From positions 189,107,661 through 189,171,660 of the forward strand of contig CM019063.1 in the NCBI GenBank assembly GCA_009667805.1: a DNA stretch of 64,000 nucleotides, written 5' to 3'. Shown one piece after another: positions 12,910 through 27,435 of the stretch. This stretch comes from Leptobrachium leishanense. Its lineage: Eukaryota; Chordata; Amphibia; Anura; Megophryidae. The notes below the pieces were generated by a model. That model was not told the DNA's origin. It worked only from the letters and a program-made list of their open reading frames with translations, and ran no database searches. Positions within the stretch are counted from its first letter, which is position 1. Each line of letters begins with the position of its first letter. A program made the translations under genes and the position numbers.

Positions 12910-13950
12910 TGTGACGGAACGGGGTGTCACCGTCCGCCTGCGGGTGTGCTCCAATCTGCGTAACCCCCTTTTTATGCTGACGGCCCGACTACCGAGTTGC
13001 GACACTCGGCGTCTCGAGCGGCCGTATGGGACCTTGTGATGGTGTGAAGGAACCCCCGTGTGAGCCCAGCCCGACCACCGAGTGACGGCACTCAGCGTCC
13101 CGAGCAGCTGGTCACTGACCTGGTTTGGAGGGTTTATTTCGTTTATAGATCGGTTCGGATCTTCCGGCGGTAGACGGGTGAATATTCGACCAGCCAGGAA
13201 TATTCGGATCGTCCGGCGGTTGGTGCGGGCACACACTTCGCGGCACGGATTATTCGGATCTTCCGGCAATAGTACAGGGACGGGCATTCAACTGATTCGG
13301 ATCGCGAAGCGGTCGATGCGCTCACTTACTGAACCGACTCCTCAGCAGCTGGATGAGGGGTTGTGTAGCCGATCAGATATTCAACCGCGCGGCGGTCGAT
13401 GCGCCCGCGCCGAGCAGAGTCCTCGAACCTCACCGCGGCTCAGTAGTAAAAACTGTACAGGCGGCCAAGAATATTCATTCGCGCGGCGGGCGTTGCACGC
13501 ACTCTGCACCCCGACTTGAACCAGCTCTGCGCCCCGAATATCGCGCGGGATCTCGGATGCGTGAGAAATGAGTAGGAAATCAGAGACATGAGGCGCTGCT
13601 GCATGAACTCAGGAACAACTCCTCTTTATTAACACAGACACATGCCTTTGTAACCTCTACCATGAGCTCCACATCTGGGAACCACCCCTGCCCGCCCCCA
13701 CAGGTCTCATTGGCCACAACACTTGGGGGAGTTGCCGATGTGGGACAGGAAGAACTGAATCGGCCATTTTACCTTCCTGATTCACCCGATCAGCCACGAG
13801 GCGATGGGAAATGGCGGCAACACAACAGACAGATACGTTTCACACATGAACACTGTTTTATAAAAAACTGCTGGTATTTTGACTGTCCTTAAGGGGATAA
13901 TTGTCTGTGCAAACAGTCTCTGGCTGAGGGTGATAAGCCATTCCCTCACA
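12910..13950 (-). repeat. LTR (3' LTR of the minus-strand element)
   Basis: Starts TGTGACGG and ends CCCTCACA on the plus strand. It contains a cluster of attcggatcttccggc-like words (about 13150-13310) and G/C-rich segments with cgcggcgg. The purine tract next to it (13951-13965) marks it as the downstream LTR. Frames across the LTR are not conserved genes; they occur in both LTR copies because the LTRs are identical by descent. Confidence 0.9.
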
Positions 13951-13965
13951 CTCCTCCCCCTCCCC
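13951..13965 (-). promoter_or_regulatory. Polypurine tract
   Basis: Minus-strand ggggagggggaggag immediately before the LTR start (TGTGAGGG). It is the expected plus-strand priming site for a reverse-transcribing LTR element and fixes the element's orientation. Confidence 0.8.
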
Positions 13966-14178
13966 AAAGTCCGACGCACCCGGTTGGACCCCAACGGGTC
14001 GCACCGGGGAAGTCGGTGTTCTCAGGTCCATAGTCCGTTGGGAGAGGCCTAGTCACCAGGCTTCTCCATTTGGCCCGGCGGCTGTGCCAAGCGGGGAGAG
14101 GCCACACAGGCCTGGGGTCACCACCTCGGGCAACAGGGGTCGGTGGCGGAACCGGGGCACGGCCCGGGCCACCTCTGG

Positions 14179-16293
14179 TCACCTCTCGCACCTGGGAAAA
14201 CGAGGGCCAACTGCCTGCGGCCTAAGCGCCTGGATCAATTGCTGAGGGGAACAGTGGCTGCGTGGGGCCGTCAGGCCACAGGGTTGGGGAAATGGGCAGA
14301 GCGGACGCAGGCTCTGCCCTGGGGCCAGCGCGTCGGCCGGGCAGGGACCTCCTTGTGGGAGGGTGGCTCCTGCCATCTCCCAGGCGATCAGTGGCTGCGA
14401 GCAAAGCAGCTGGGGTGACCCTGGCTGCTCCTCAGGGTATACAGCCGGAAGTGGGCAGAGGCCAGCGGCACTCTGCCCCGTGAGCAACTCTTCTGCTAGG
14501 GAATCAGGTGCTGAGACAACTTTCGGGGGGTCGGAGAAGGACAGTGGCTGCAGGGTCACCAACTCGGAAAACCCCTGCAGCTCCTCCGGATAGTCGAGAA
14601 ATGGGCAGATGCCAGCGGCACTCTGCCCCGTGGCCAGCTCTTCTGCTGGAGAGGGAAGTACCGGAACAAAGTCCAGGGGGTTGGATGGAGTAAGCGGCTG
14701 TGGACTCAACAGCTCAAAAATATCCCCTTCCTGCTCTTTGGCACAGAGGGAAAAGGATGGACAGAGGCCAGCGGCGCTCTGCCCCGTTGCTAGCTCCTCC
14801 GCTAGGGGGTTGAGTGCGGTAACAACTACCGGGGGGTCGGAGGGGAACGATGGCGGCGAGCTCAACAGCTGGTGTGAACCCGGCGGTTCCTCAGAACATT
14901 CAGACTGTGGGCAGAGGCCAGCGGCGCTCTGCCCCGTGGCCAGCTCTTCCGCTGGGTGGTGGGATACAACGCTGGTATCCAGGGAACCGGAGAACGACAG
15001 CTGCGGGGTCGCCAGCACGGAGAAATCCTGCGGCTCCTCAGGGCATTCGGCAAGTGGGCAGAGGCTAGCGGCACTCTGCCCCGTGGCCAGCTCTTCCACT
15101 GGGGGGTTAGATGCAGGCACAACTTGGGAGGGGTCGGGAAAAAAACAACGGCTGCGTGCCGAACAGCTGGGGTGAACCCGGCTGCTCCTCAGGGCATACC
15201 ACAGGGAGTGGGCAGAGGCCAGCGGCGCTCTGCCCTGTTGCCAGCTCTTCTGCTGGGAGGACAGGTTCTTCAACCTCCAGAACCATCAAGGGCTGTACGC
15301 TCAACAGCTGGTGGGAACTCGGCGGCTCCTCAGAACATTCGGACCGTGGGCAGAGGCCAGCGGCGCTCTGCCCCGTTGCCAGCTCTTCCGCTGGACCCGC
15401 GGACACGGCCACCGTGTCTTCCGGCGGGTTTAGGAGAACAATTTCTTCTCTGGGCCACTCGGGCCCATCACACGGCCCATCCTGGTCACTTGGCACCTGC
15501 TGTGCCTCTTCAAACCGGGCCGGCTCTTCTACTGTGGTCTCGATGAGGACCCATGAGCACATCTCGGGCTCTTCCCTCTCACAGTCTCTTTCAGGGGGCA
15601 GCGCCTCCTCCCTGACTTCTTGGCGGACCTCGTCCTGCCACTCAGGTCCAGTGGGCTCCATCATGGACCCGTGGTACTGATCCAGGCTCTCTTGCAGCCT
15701 TCTCAGAAAATCACGGTCCATGTCCTCGACGGGGAATGTGGCGTCCTCGAATGTGACTCCAGGCGGGCTGTAAGTCCCTGTCCAAGGTCCGCTGGGCTGT
15801 GCGGGTTCCCCAATATAGGCTCCAGTCGAGCTGTAAGTCCCGTACGGGGTATCGCTGGGGGGTGCAGAATCCCAGGGTGAAGCTCCAGTCGAGCTGTAAA
15901 CCTCATCCCACGGATCTACGGAATAAGAGTCAGGGTTAACATATTCAATCTGTGTCTCCCAGAGCGCCGCCAACCGCAGCTCGTGCTGACGCTCCTTTTC
16001 TTGCTCTTCCTCTTGCTGAGTCTCCTGGATCGCCTTTCTTATCTCGGCCTCCGTTGGGGCAGCTCCGAGCAGGGCGATCCGCTGCCGAGCTCTCCGGACG
16101 AAGGTACTTTCCGCTTCCTCAACCAGGACAGGTGGGGGCGGGTGGCGTCACCACCGCCGCGCGCGCGCGCGCACCCGTCTAGTGCCTGCAACTCCTTAAT
16201 TAAGGTCTTCCGGCGCTTAGAGCCCGGGGTACCTCCACGACACTCCAGCATGTCCCGCAGGGTGTCTCGGGTGTAGTAGCTATACGTGGCCAT
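14179..16293 (-). pseudogene. Repeat protein of the LTR element (gag-position), two frameshifts
   Basis: Three minus-strand frames follow one another: 16293-16039, 15973-15107 and 15273-14179. They read as one ~700-residue protein with two frameshifts, one of them around the A7 run near 15137-15143. The first ~35 residues (MATYSYYTRDTLRDMLECRG and on) look like a SAP-type helix-extension-helix; that is my reading of the pattern, not a search. A Pro/Ser/Tyr-rich segment follows (VYSSTGASPW, TYSSTGAYIG), then an acidic stretch. The C-terminal half is at least seven in-frame units of about 40 residues, each carrying AEELATGQSAAGLCP and then a variable CxEEPxGSxQLLS-type part. The core is conserved in DNA also. 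The ATG lies 60 nt inside the LTR, where gag would start. No known enzyme motif. Function unknown. Confidence 0.6.
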
Positions 16294-16332
16294 GATGAAT
16301 TCTTCGGGGTGATGTTATACGTTGCAGAGAGC

Positions 16333-16351
16333 AATCCCACCGCTGCCACCA
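16333..16351 (-). promoter_or_regulatory. Primer-binding-site-like sequence
   Basis: On the minus strand TGGTGGCAGCGGTGGGATT begins one base after the LTR end (CCGTCACA). A TGG start at this place matches the CCA 3' end of a tRNA primer; I did not assign the tRNA. Confidence 0.65.
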
Positions 16352-16352
16352 G

Positions 16353-17395
16353 TGTGACGGAACGGGGTGTCACCGTCCGCCTGCGGGTGTGCTCCAATCT
16401 GCGTAACCCCCTTTTTATGCTGACGGCCCGACTACCGAGTTGCGACACTCGGCGTCTCGAGCGGCCGTATGGGACCTTGTGATGGTGTGAAGGGAACCCC
16501 CGTGTGAGCCCAGCCCGACCACCGAGTGACGGCACTCAGCGTCCCGAGCAGCTGGTCACTGACCTGGTTTGGAGGGTTTATTTCGTTTATAGATCGGTTC
16601 GGATCTTCCGGCGGTAGACGGGTGAATATTCGACCAGCCAGGAATATTCGGATCGTCCGGCGGCTGGTGCGGGCACACACTTCGCGGCACGGATTATTCG
16701 GATCTTCCGGCAATAGTACAGGGACGGGCATTCAACTGATCCGGATCGCGAAGCGGTCGATGCGCTCACTTACTGAACCGACTCCTCAGCAGCTGGATGA
16801 GGGGTTGTGTAGCCGATCAGAATTCAACCGCGCGGCGGTCGATACGCCCGCGCCGAGCAGAGTCCTCGAACCTCACCGCGGCTCAGTAGTAAAAACTGTA
16901 CAGGCGGCCAAGACTATTCATTCGCGCGGCGGGCGTTGCACTCACTCTGCACACCCGACTTGAACCAGCTCTGCGCCCCGAATATCGCGCGGGATCTCGG
17001 ATGCGGGAGAAATGAGTAGGAAATCAGAGACATGAGGCGCTGCTGCATGAACTCAGGAACAACTCCTCTTTATTAACACAGACACATGCCTTTGTAACCT
17101 CTACCATGAGCTCCCCATCTGGGAACCACCCCTGCCCGCCCCCACAGGTCTCATTGGCCACAACACTTGGGGGAGTTGCCGATGTGGGACAGGAAGAACT
17201 GAATCGGCCATTTTACCTTCCTGATTCACCCGATCAGCCACGAGGCGATGGGAAATGGCGGCAACACAACAGACAGATACGTTTCACACATGAACACCGT
17301 GTCCATAAAAAACTGCCGGCATTTTGACTGTCCTCAAGGGGATAACTGTCTGTGCAAACAGTCTCTGGCTGAGGGTGATAAGCCATTCCCTCACA
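16353..17395 (-). repeat. LTR (5' LTR of the minus-strand element)
   Basis: Second copy of the 12910-13950 repeat, with the same ends and only scattered substitutions and 1-nt indels, several of them clustered near 17297-17348. The sequence after it (atggtcctatattg) continues the ~140-bp tandem unit. Confidence 0.9.
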
Positions 17396-17694
17396 ATGGT
17401 CCTATATTGAAAAGTGTTTTTTTTATCTGTTAATGGGCGTCAGTGCCCCAGATATTGTTGCCTTTAATGCCAGGCATCAAGTATCATCATACAGTAACCC
17501 CTCTGTGGTATTGTGAAGAGTGCAGGGGTGACCTTGCGGTCCTATATTAAAAAGATATGCATCTGGTTAAGGCGTCAGTGCACCCAGATATTCTGCCTTT
17601 GGTGCAAGACTGCCAGGGCAGCAAGTATCATCATACAGTAAGGCTGGGGTCAGATGAACGCAGTGTTAACGTCCGTGTTGCCCGCACATAAGTA

Positions 17695-19341
<1,647 letters not shown>

Positions 19342-22322
19342 TACGTCCGTGATAGCATACAATTGTGTTAAATGGAGCCCCACATACGAAGTACGTCCGC
19401 ACAGAAGTTCTGGGGATGACGGACGCTGCAAACGGACGCAGGTTAGGCAAGAACGTAATACTGCTAGAACGGACGTGCAGAGTGCGCCACATCCACAACG
19501 TCCACATAGCTTTGCGTGTGAGTGATGCAACAAGGTCAGACGGACTGCATTTATAAGTCCAGCATTTTTGACGGACAGAATGTTCTTTCATTGTAATTTA
19601 TTTTCCCTGCTACATCAGTTAAAAAATACGTCAGTGAAAAAAACCGACTGTGTGGCCACTACCTTGTCGTCAGTCAGTAAGTACGTCCGTACTGCACGGA
19701 CGTACAGTCGTAGAAAATGCGCTCATCTGACCCTAGCCTAACCCCTCTGTGGTATTGTGTAAGAGTGCAGGGGTGGACCATGTGGTCCTATATTGAAAAG
19801 TGTTTTTTTTATCTGTTAATGGCGTCAGTGCTCCAGATATTGTGCCTTTTATGCCAGGTCAGCAAGTATCATCATACAGTAACCCCTCTGTGGTATTGTG
19901 GAAGAGTGCAGGGTTGGATCCTGCTGAGGTTCAAAAAAATAAAATGATATAAATCTGGCACAGGCGTCAGTGCAGCCAAATATTGTGCCTTTCATGGCAG
20001 CAAGTGCCTTCACACCGTAACCCTTTTGTGGTATTGTGGAAGAGTTCAGTGCTGGAGGTTTTGTGAATGCAGAAGAGGACATCCCCTATCTATTCCATTA
20101 CTTCAGCATCAGGGGATTGATAGCTGCTGATCCAGGACTGATTCATTTTTATAAATGTCAGCCGGTCTACAGAGTCGGTGGACAGACGCACTCTTTTGTC
20201 TGTGACAAAACCTCCAGCGGCACTGAACGTCCTTTCGGAAAGCACGCTAGATGAAGGCAACCTAGTAGCTGCATAGCATATTGGCTAAATTCTGGCCAGT
20301 GATCCAATCTCAACACCCAGTAAGCCAGTGGATCATCTGCTGGAAAGGTATCCAGGTCTGCCCTTGCCCCTAGGTAGTCCTGCACCATATGGTGAAGACG
20401 CTGGCAATGGGTGCCTACATTTGACGTCCTTGGGCGTCGTGGACTAAAAAAATTTAAAAAAGCATCAGTCAAGCGGCCCTGGCCTTCACTGCTATTCCTC
20501 TGATCACCTGCAGCCTCAGACGCACGTGTGTCAGCACTTGGTAATCTACCAGTGCCTGGAAAGGTGTTACACAAGTGTCGCTTTAGAGCATCCTCAAGTT
20601 TTGTCATCCTGTGCTCCCTCTGTGCGGGCAGGATGAGCTCTGCAACTTTCCCCTTGTATCGTGGATCAAGAAGGGTTACCAACCAGTAATGATCCCTCTC
20701 CTTGATAGCACGAATCCTGGGGTCCTTTAGCAGGCTTTGCATCATTAAGGAGCCCATGCAGCATAGGTTGGAGGTGGCATTAGCTGCCGAGTCTTCCTGG
20801 TCAATGAGGATGACCGTATTGTGCACTTCCTCCTCCCAGCCACGCACAAGCCCTTCTGTTTCTGGGCACACAAAAACAATCCCCACCTTCAATGCCCCCA
20901 CTACTTAAATAGTCCTCCTCCTCCTCATCCTCCTCCTGTCTGATCTGAGAAGGACCCGCTGGAATGCTGTCTGCAGAAAGACTGGGGCCTTGAGAGCAAG
21001 GGAAGGCCTCCTCTTCCTCCCGCTGCTCTGCCTCTAGAGCCACATCTATAATTCCCCGCAGAGTGTGCTCCAGCAGGAACACTAAATGAATTGTGTCACT
21101 GATGCATGCACTGTCCCTGCTCACCATCCTCGTTGCCTCCTCAAATGGTGACAGTACAGTGCATGCATCCTTGATCATCAGCCACTCGCGGGGGGGGAAA
21201 ACCCAAGTTGACCTGAATCCTGTCCTTGTGCCATACTCACACAGGTACTCGTTGATGGCCCTCTGCTGCTTGTGCAGACGCTGCCGCATTGCTAATGTCG
21301 AGTTCCACCTGGTGGGCATGTCACAGATCAGACGGTTGTGGGAAGGTGGAATTCTCTTTGAATTTCTGCCAGGCGAACGCTTGCTGGGAATGACCATCTG
21401 AAGTGGCTGCAGACCTTTCTGGCCTGGATGAGAAGCTCTGGCAGCCCTGGGTACATGGTTAGGAAACGCTGTACCACCAGATTTAGGACGTGTGCTAGGC
21501 ATTGGTACATGTGTCAATTTTACCCTTGCGTAGGCGGAGAGAAGGTTGCTGCCATTTATCGCAGACGATCATTCCCAGCTCAAGTGGTGTGGTGTTAACC
21601 ATCTCTGCACCTGCCCCTGCAGAGCTGACAAAATTTCTTTTTTTTTTTGTAATTCAAAGTTTATTGTAAAAATTAGAAGACAGATTACAGAAAATAAAGA
21701 CAAGTATACAGGTATAATATAAGAAAGTACATAGAAAATAAATCAGTCCCCTACAACCAGAGGCCCGTTTGAAGAGGGGGGGAGGACGACCTTGATACGG
21801 GATAGGGGTGCTCAGCATATAGTTGTTACCTCTATCATTTCCGGTCATTTATAATAGCATAATGCAGAGTAGGATAAGTTTATGAGCCCAACCTCCCGAA
21901 TGGTAAATGCCCCTTCTTACAAAAACCCATAGAGCGTATCATGTCTCAGCACTCAAAAACAAAAATGGAATGCCAACAGTCTTGAGCCCATGGTGGCAGG
22001 ACTAGAAAAAAGTGGGGAAAAGGAGGAATAGGAGAAAACAGCAAGAGAAAATGAAATAAAATAAGGGGAAGAGGGAGGCCAGAGAGATAGAAAGGGGGAA
22101 AAGGGTATAAAGTGGTAAGGAGACGGGAGGAGGAGGGGGGAGACACTACGGACGACACACACATATACATCAACTCAGACACAGGTGAGGGCAATCTCCC
22201 CCCCCCGGGCACCCCCAACCCCCGCCACCCTCCAGCGAGATCCCTCCCCCATGTTCACCGGAGAGGACCATCTCCAGAAAGGTTATCGCAGGCATCAGTC
22301 CCGTATGTCATGTCCAGACCGA

Positions 22323-25300
22323 CTAGACCCCTGGTGTGTCAAATCGTAGAGAAGCAGTGTATCTCTCCCAATAGTACCACTTCATAGCAAATTCGGGCAG
22401 TAATCCCCGGGACTCTGCGTCGAGCCGGTCGACTGATCGAAGAGTCTCCACTCTTCCGACCCATTCCCGCAAGGAAGGCGTCCTAGTGGATTTCCAAAGG
22501 ACAGGGATCAAAGTCCGGGCAGAGAGGAGCATCAATAGCAGAACCGATCGTTTCAGAGTCTTGAGAGAGCATGGGATGTGAAGAAGTAAGAAACATTCTG
22601 GTGTGAGGGGTAAAGTCACGTCCGTCACTTGGCGGACAGCATCTCGAATTTGATTCCAAAACTGCTGCAGGTCGGGACAAGACCACCAGATGTGCAGGTA
22701 AGTACCGCTGTTCACCTCGCATCTCCAACAGACCGGTGAGGTCGTGGGAAATAAGGAGTGTAAGAAATGAGGCGATCTGTACCAAAATGTCACAATTTTA
22801 TACGAATTCTCTTGGATACGTGTCGCACCGCATCCTTTATGTATAAGTGCGAAGGTCTGGACCCATTGCGCCTCCGAGATATTTAGAGCCAGTTCTCGGT
22901 CCCAACGTACAACAAAAGGTGGAATGGTGGTATCAGACACCTGTAAGAGGTTATAAAGTGTTGATATCCCGTGCGTCAATGAATGGCCAGCAAGGCAGTA
23001 AGCCTCAAATGGAAGGGGCGGCCGACTCAAACTATAACCACTGTCGAGGGAGCGCAAATACGTTTTCAGTTGGTGAAAATTGAAGCGGTCCAGAAAGCTG
23101 GGAGGTCCCAACTGCACCGACAGTGGTAGAGCATCCAGATTGCCATCAGCAGGGACATTCATTGCCCTCAGCTTATTCCCATCAGTCAAACGTCTCCGCA
23201 AGGATGGATAGATTCCCCCCGGAAGGTTCGGATTATGATCCAGAGGCAAAAAAGCGGTTGTAAGGCCGTAGGACATTTTACATTTATGCCAGAGTCTCAA
23301 CGTCGTTGAGACAGGATCTGGGTCCGTCCTCGGGGAGTCGCCAGAGCAGGAGGGAGCCATGGTATCACCCAGAGCGGTCGTCGTGCCAGGGCTTCTTCAA
23401 TATCCAGCCACCGTTTATCCGGGTTAGACGTAGACCAGTCAACTACCCTGGCCAAGTGACAGGTGCAGTAATATTTCCTGGGGTCCGGGAGCGCCAGGCC
23501 GCCTTTATGTTTCTGTCGACACAAGACGGCAAAACTGACACGTGGCCTACCTGTCGGCCAAATAAATTGCAGGAGGATCGTCCGCAGGGTCGTGAAGAAA
23601 GAAAGGGGTATGAAGATCGGTAAAGTACTGAAGAGATAAAGAAGTCGTGGCAAGAGGTTCATCTTCAGAGCAGCGATCCTGCCCATCCAGGAAATCATGC
23701 GAGTAGTCCATTCAGAGAGATCCTTCTTAAAGGTGGTAAGTATAGTCAGAAAGTTAGCTTCGTAAATTCGCTTCTCAGTAGAGGCCAGCCAGACCCCCAG
23801 GTAAAGCATACGGGCACAGAAACGGAAGGGGTGATCCCTTCTCACAAGGCAGACAGTAGGAGTGTCTAGATTTACATTAAGAAATTCGGATTTCTCCTGA
23901 TTAATCCTGTATCCGGCCACCGCGCTATATGTCTCCAGGGTGCGCGCAATCGCAGGGAGGGAAACCTCCGGTTTAGAGACCATGAAAAGTAAGTCGTCTG
24001 CGTAAGCAGACACCTTGTGGCAGGAAGCATGTCCAGAAATCCCTGAAATGTTTCCGTTTCTACGAATTGCCTCCAATAATGGTTCAAGAGTCAGGGCGAA
24101 TAATAGTGGAGACAGGGGGCATCCTTGACGTGTGCCATTATGAATGGGTATGCTCTTGGACAGCGCCCCATTAGCTCGAACTCGGGCCGTAGGGGCATGA
24201 TAGAGCGCCATTAGCCAATTGAGGAAACTTCCCTGTATCCCAATCCGGCGCAGAACAGAGAGCATGAAGCCCCATCGAACTCTATCAAAGGCCTTCTCCG
24301 CATCCGTAGAAAGCAGGAGAAGGCCAGTTTGTGAAGAATGAGCATGGCCTATTGCTCCCAGAACCCGGGTCGTCGCATCCCGAGCCTCCCTCCCGGGAAT
24401 AAACCCCACTTGATCCGGGTGCACCAGAGAAGGGAGGAGAGGCGCGAGACGAGCCGACATAATCTTGGCCAGGACCTTGACATCCGTGTTTAGCAACGAG
24501 ATGGGTCTATAATTTCTGACGTCAGTCCCGTCCTTCCCCGGTTTACAGATTACCGTAATCGTAGCAGCGAGTGTGTGATTGTGAAAGAACTCCCCATCTC
24601 GTATAGCGGAAAAGAGAGTTTGCAGGCGAGGGATCAAGGCAGGGGAAAAAGCCTTATAATATTCTGCCGGTAGTCCATCTGGTCCCGGGCATTTTCCATT
24701 TTGGAGGCCCTTTAGAGCAGTTTGAATCTCTATCACGTCGATCGGGTCATCTAGGAGAGAGGATTGCTGTGGTGAGATAGTGCGGGTTACATTGTCAGCC
24801 AGGTAAGCAGTAATCATCCCAGGCATGGGCTCCAAACCCAGTTCCAAGTCCATGTTATACAACGCCTTGTAAAAGAGCTGGAATTCTTGCAGCATATAGT
24901 CCGGGCGGGTAGTCATAGTACCGTCTGGGAGTTTGATCTTAGCGATATACGTCGCAGCGCGTCGCTTCTTAAGTATTCGGGCTAGTAGTCTGCCAGGTTT
25001 GTTCTCATACAGAGCGAAATGGCATTTCGCTTTAGAAGCTGCGAAGCGGATGTCTGCGTCCAGTATGTCATTGAGTTTCCGGCGTTTAGTAGTCAGTGTC
25101 GCATAGTCAGTGGGCAATGCAGTGGAGTGGTGGGTCAGCTCGAGAGCGCGTATTTCAGATAATAACTTTTGTACAGTGTCCGCACGGTCTCTCTTAATGG
25201 CAGTAGCTCTACTAATGCAAACCCCTCGGACAACCGCCTTATGGGCTTCCCATATAGTAGGTGCAGAAACATCGGGGGTTGCATTTTCCGTGAAATAAGA

Positions 25301-26182
25301 GGCAATCGTAGCATCCACCTCAGCCACAAAACCGGGATCTCCAAGCAGCGACGTGTTCAGTCGCCATTGGCGTTCCACAGGGCGGTATAGTGGAGAGGAC
25401 AGGACAGTCAGGAGAGGAGAATGGTCCGACCACGTCTGGGCCAGGATCTCAGAATCCTCCGTCAATAGCACGTCCTTCTGCTGTACAAACAGGTAGTCCA
25501 AGCGAGAGTACATGGAATGGACATGCGAAAAGTACGAGTAGTCTCGCTCCCCTGCATGGAAAGTCCTCCAAACATCCACCAGCTGCAAGCCATCCAGCGA
25601 GCGCCGCATATGACGCAGCACGGAAGCGGGAATCGAGGACCGGCCCACAGAGGAGTCCACCCTAGGGTCCAAGGCGACGTTGAAATCACCTGCTACTACT
25701 AACGTGCCCGCCATAAAACTCGAAAGGCGCTGTAGTATGGACGCCAAACAGCGGTGTTGATTGACGTTCGGCAGATAGAGCGATGCGAACGTGTAGCGTG
25801 TATCCGCTATTAAACACTTCACAAATACGAAGCGGCCCTCACTGTCCGTGAGGGTCCCCTCCAATGTCACGGGGATTTCCTTAGAGAATAAGATCGCCAC
25901 TCCCCTGCTCTTACCACCACCAAAGTCACTAAAGTAACCGGTAGGGTAGTCCGGGTGTGTCAGTTGCGGGGCCGAACCCTGTTTGAAATGCGTTTCCTGT
26001 AATAAGAGCACCGAAGTTCGGAGCGCCCGGGCTTCACGAAAAAGCCGTCTGCGCTTCTCAGGAGTGTTGAGTCCCTTAGTGTTATACGTAAGTAGGCGTA
26101 AAGACCGCGGCGAAAAGCCAGCGGGGGGGCCATGCCCGGGCAAGGGAGAAAGAGCCCCACCAAAATCAGACTGCACAGACAA
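22323..26182 (-). pseudogene. L1 ORF2: endonuclease-reverse transcriptase, one frameshift
   Basis: 961 codons (26182-23297), then a shift near 23330-23360 into a frame that runs to 22323, in all about 1280 residues. The N-terminal APE-type endonuclease has LLTYNTKGLN, LLLQETHF, VVAGDFNVALD, RLDYLFV and WSDHSPL. The central reverse transcriptase has YRPISLLNTDVK, STDAEKAFDRV, GTRQGCPLSPLLF and the active site AYADDLLF near residue 725. After the frameshift the C-terminal cysteine motif CWRC...YLHIWWSC is the one found in L1 ORF2. It nicks DNA and primes reverse transcription from the target. Apart from the shift I see no internal stop. Confidence 0.92.
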
Positions 26183-26689
26183 ACAAACGAACAGGCAAAC
26201 AACAGGGCAAGAACGAGTACAATTTCAAGGAACAAGAGGGGAAAGAGAAAAGGGGAGTATAAAAAAAAAGAGAAAGAGAAAGAGAAAAAACTATGAGGTA
26301 TAAGACGCCTAAGGGGAGGCTCAGTCAGACCCACCAAAATGGGGCCCAAGTAGCACCCCTGGAGAGGTTCGGCGTCAAGTCCTCGTGGGCGAAGGAGACT
26401 AGCTCCCAATTCACACCAAACCAGAGAAAGATCAAGATGAATTATAGATAAGTAGCCACAGAACGTTCAAAGTAAAATGAAATTAAAAAGTCTCAAAGTA
26501 ACAAGCCCAAAAAGAGAGTCCCCTCCGACTCCAAAAAGAGCACATGAGCGACAACATCAGCCGAGGAAGGAAAGAAAAAAAAAACACGCACGTTAATTGC
26601 AAGCTACACACGTCGTTTAGGAATAGGAGATGGCCGGGGTCACAGCTACAAACTCGTCTCCACAGCATCTGCAAACACTGCACAGGGGG

Positions 26690-27435
26690 TAGTGTACGAG
26701 CGTGGTGATGCATAGCAAGTAATTATCCTCCACAACCACATAGATAAGGAGCAAATATAAGTACATTGACCGCATACAATAGGAGGGAATTGTGGAAGTA
26801 AGACACAGGGTATACATTTTGCCCCACTCAATGGTGGGACGGAAAAATTAGTACAGGTACCATAATGAGGACAGGTGTCTTTAGGTAAGTGGAAATGTAG
26901 TGTACGAGCGTGATGGGACAAAGCAAGTAGTCAGTCTCCACAACCACATAGATAAGGAGCAAATATAAGTACAATAACCGCATACAATAGGAGGGAATTG
27001 TGGAAGTAAGACACAGGGTATACATTTTGCCCCACTCAATGGTGGGACGGAAAAATTAGTACATGTACCATAATGAGGACAGGTGTCTTTAGTTAAGTGG
27101 AAATGTCAAATGTGTGAAGGCGCAGCGTTAAAAAACAAGTGCCGTTTGTGAAAAGGAGAGTGAGGAAGAGTAAGGCGGGAGGAAAGCCCCCCTCATCCCC
27201 GTCTCCCCCACGTCTCCTAGCTCTGTAGAGGAAAGCGAGAGTGCAGAAGGCGAGAGATTAACCCCTCCAGTAAAACAGATAAGAAGCAAAAATATGCAAT
27301 ACCACTGCGAACGATGGGGGAAAAATGTGAAAATTAAAACGTGTCTCATAAAGGTTGCCCCACACAATGGTGGGACGAAAAAAATTAGTTCAGAGAACTC
27401 ATTAAAAACAGGTGTCCGTAGTTAAGAGTAAATGG
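26690..27435 (-). repeat. 208-bp tandem repeats between L1 ORF1 and ORF2
   Basis: Two close copies start at about 26691 and 26899 (agtgtacgag ... ccccactcaatggtgggacg ... gaggacaggtgtcttta), period 208 bp. A third, diverged copy covers about 27235-27435 (cccacacaatggtgggacg ... acaggtgtccgta). They lie in the 1.94-kb gap between the two L1 ORFs. Possibly ORF2-promoter-like monomers or a swapped-in 5' UTR; this is inference. Confidence 0.85.

Larger units (their letters stand above)
12910..17395 (-). mobile_element. Non-autonomous LTR retrotransposon
   Basis: A 4486-bp element with two ~1.04-kb direct repeats (12910-13950 and 16353-17395) starting TGTGA and ending TCACA. On the minus strand the 5' LTR is the right one: one base inside it is TGGTGGCAGCGGTGGGATT, a primer-binding-site-like sequence, and just before the other LTR is the purine tract ggggagggggaggag. 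By eye the LTRs differ at roughly fifteen to twenty positions, so insertion is fairly recent. There is no reverse transcriptase, protease or integrase; the interior encodes only a repetitive protein. It sits inside one unit of the ~140-bp tandem array. No perfect target duplication was seen. Confidence 0.88.

Noticed and set aside
13082..13519. 145-codon frame in the left LTR, repeated at 16526-16963
   Set aside because: It is present twice only because the LTRs are duplicates. It has no recognisable domain, and the LTR indels break it differently.
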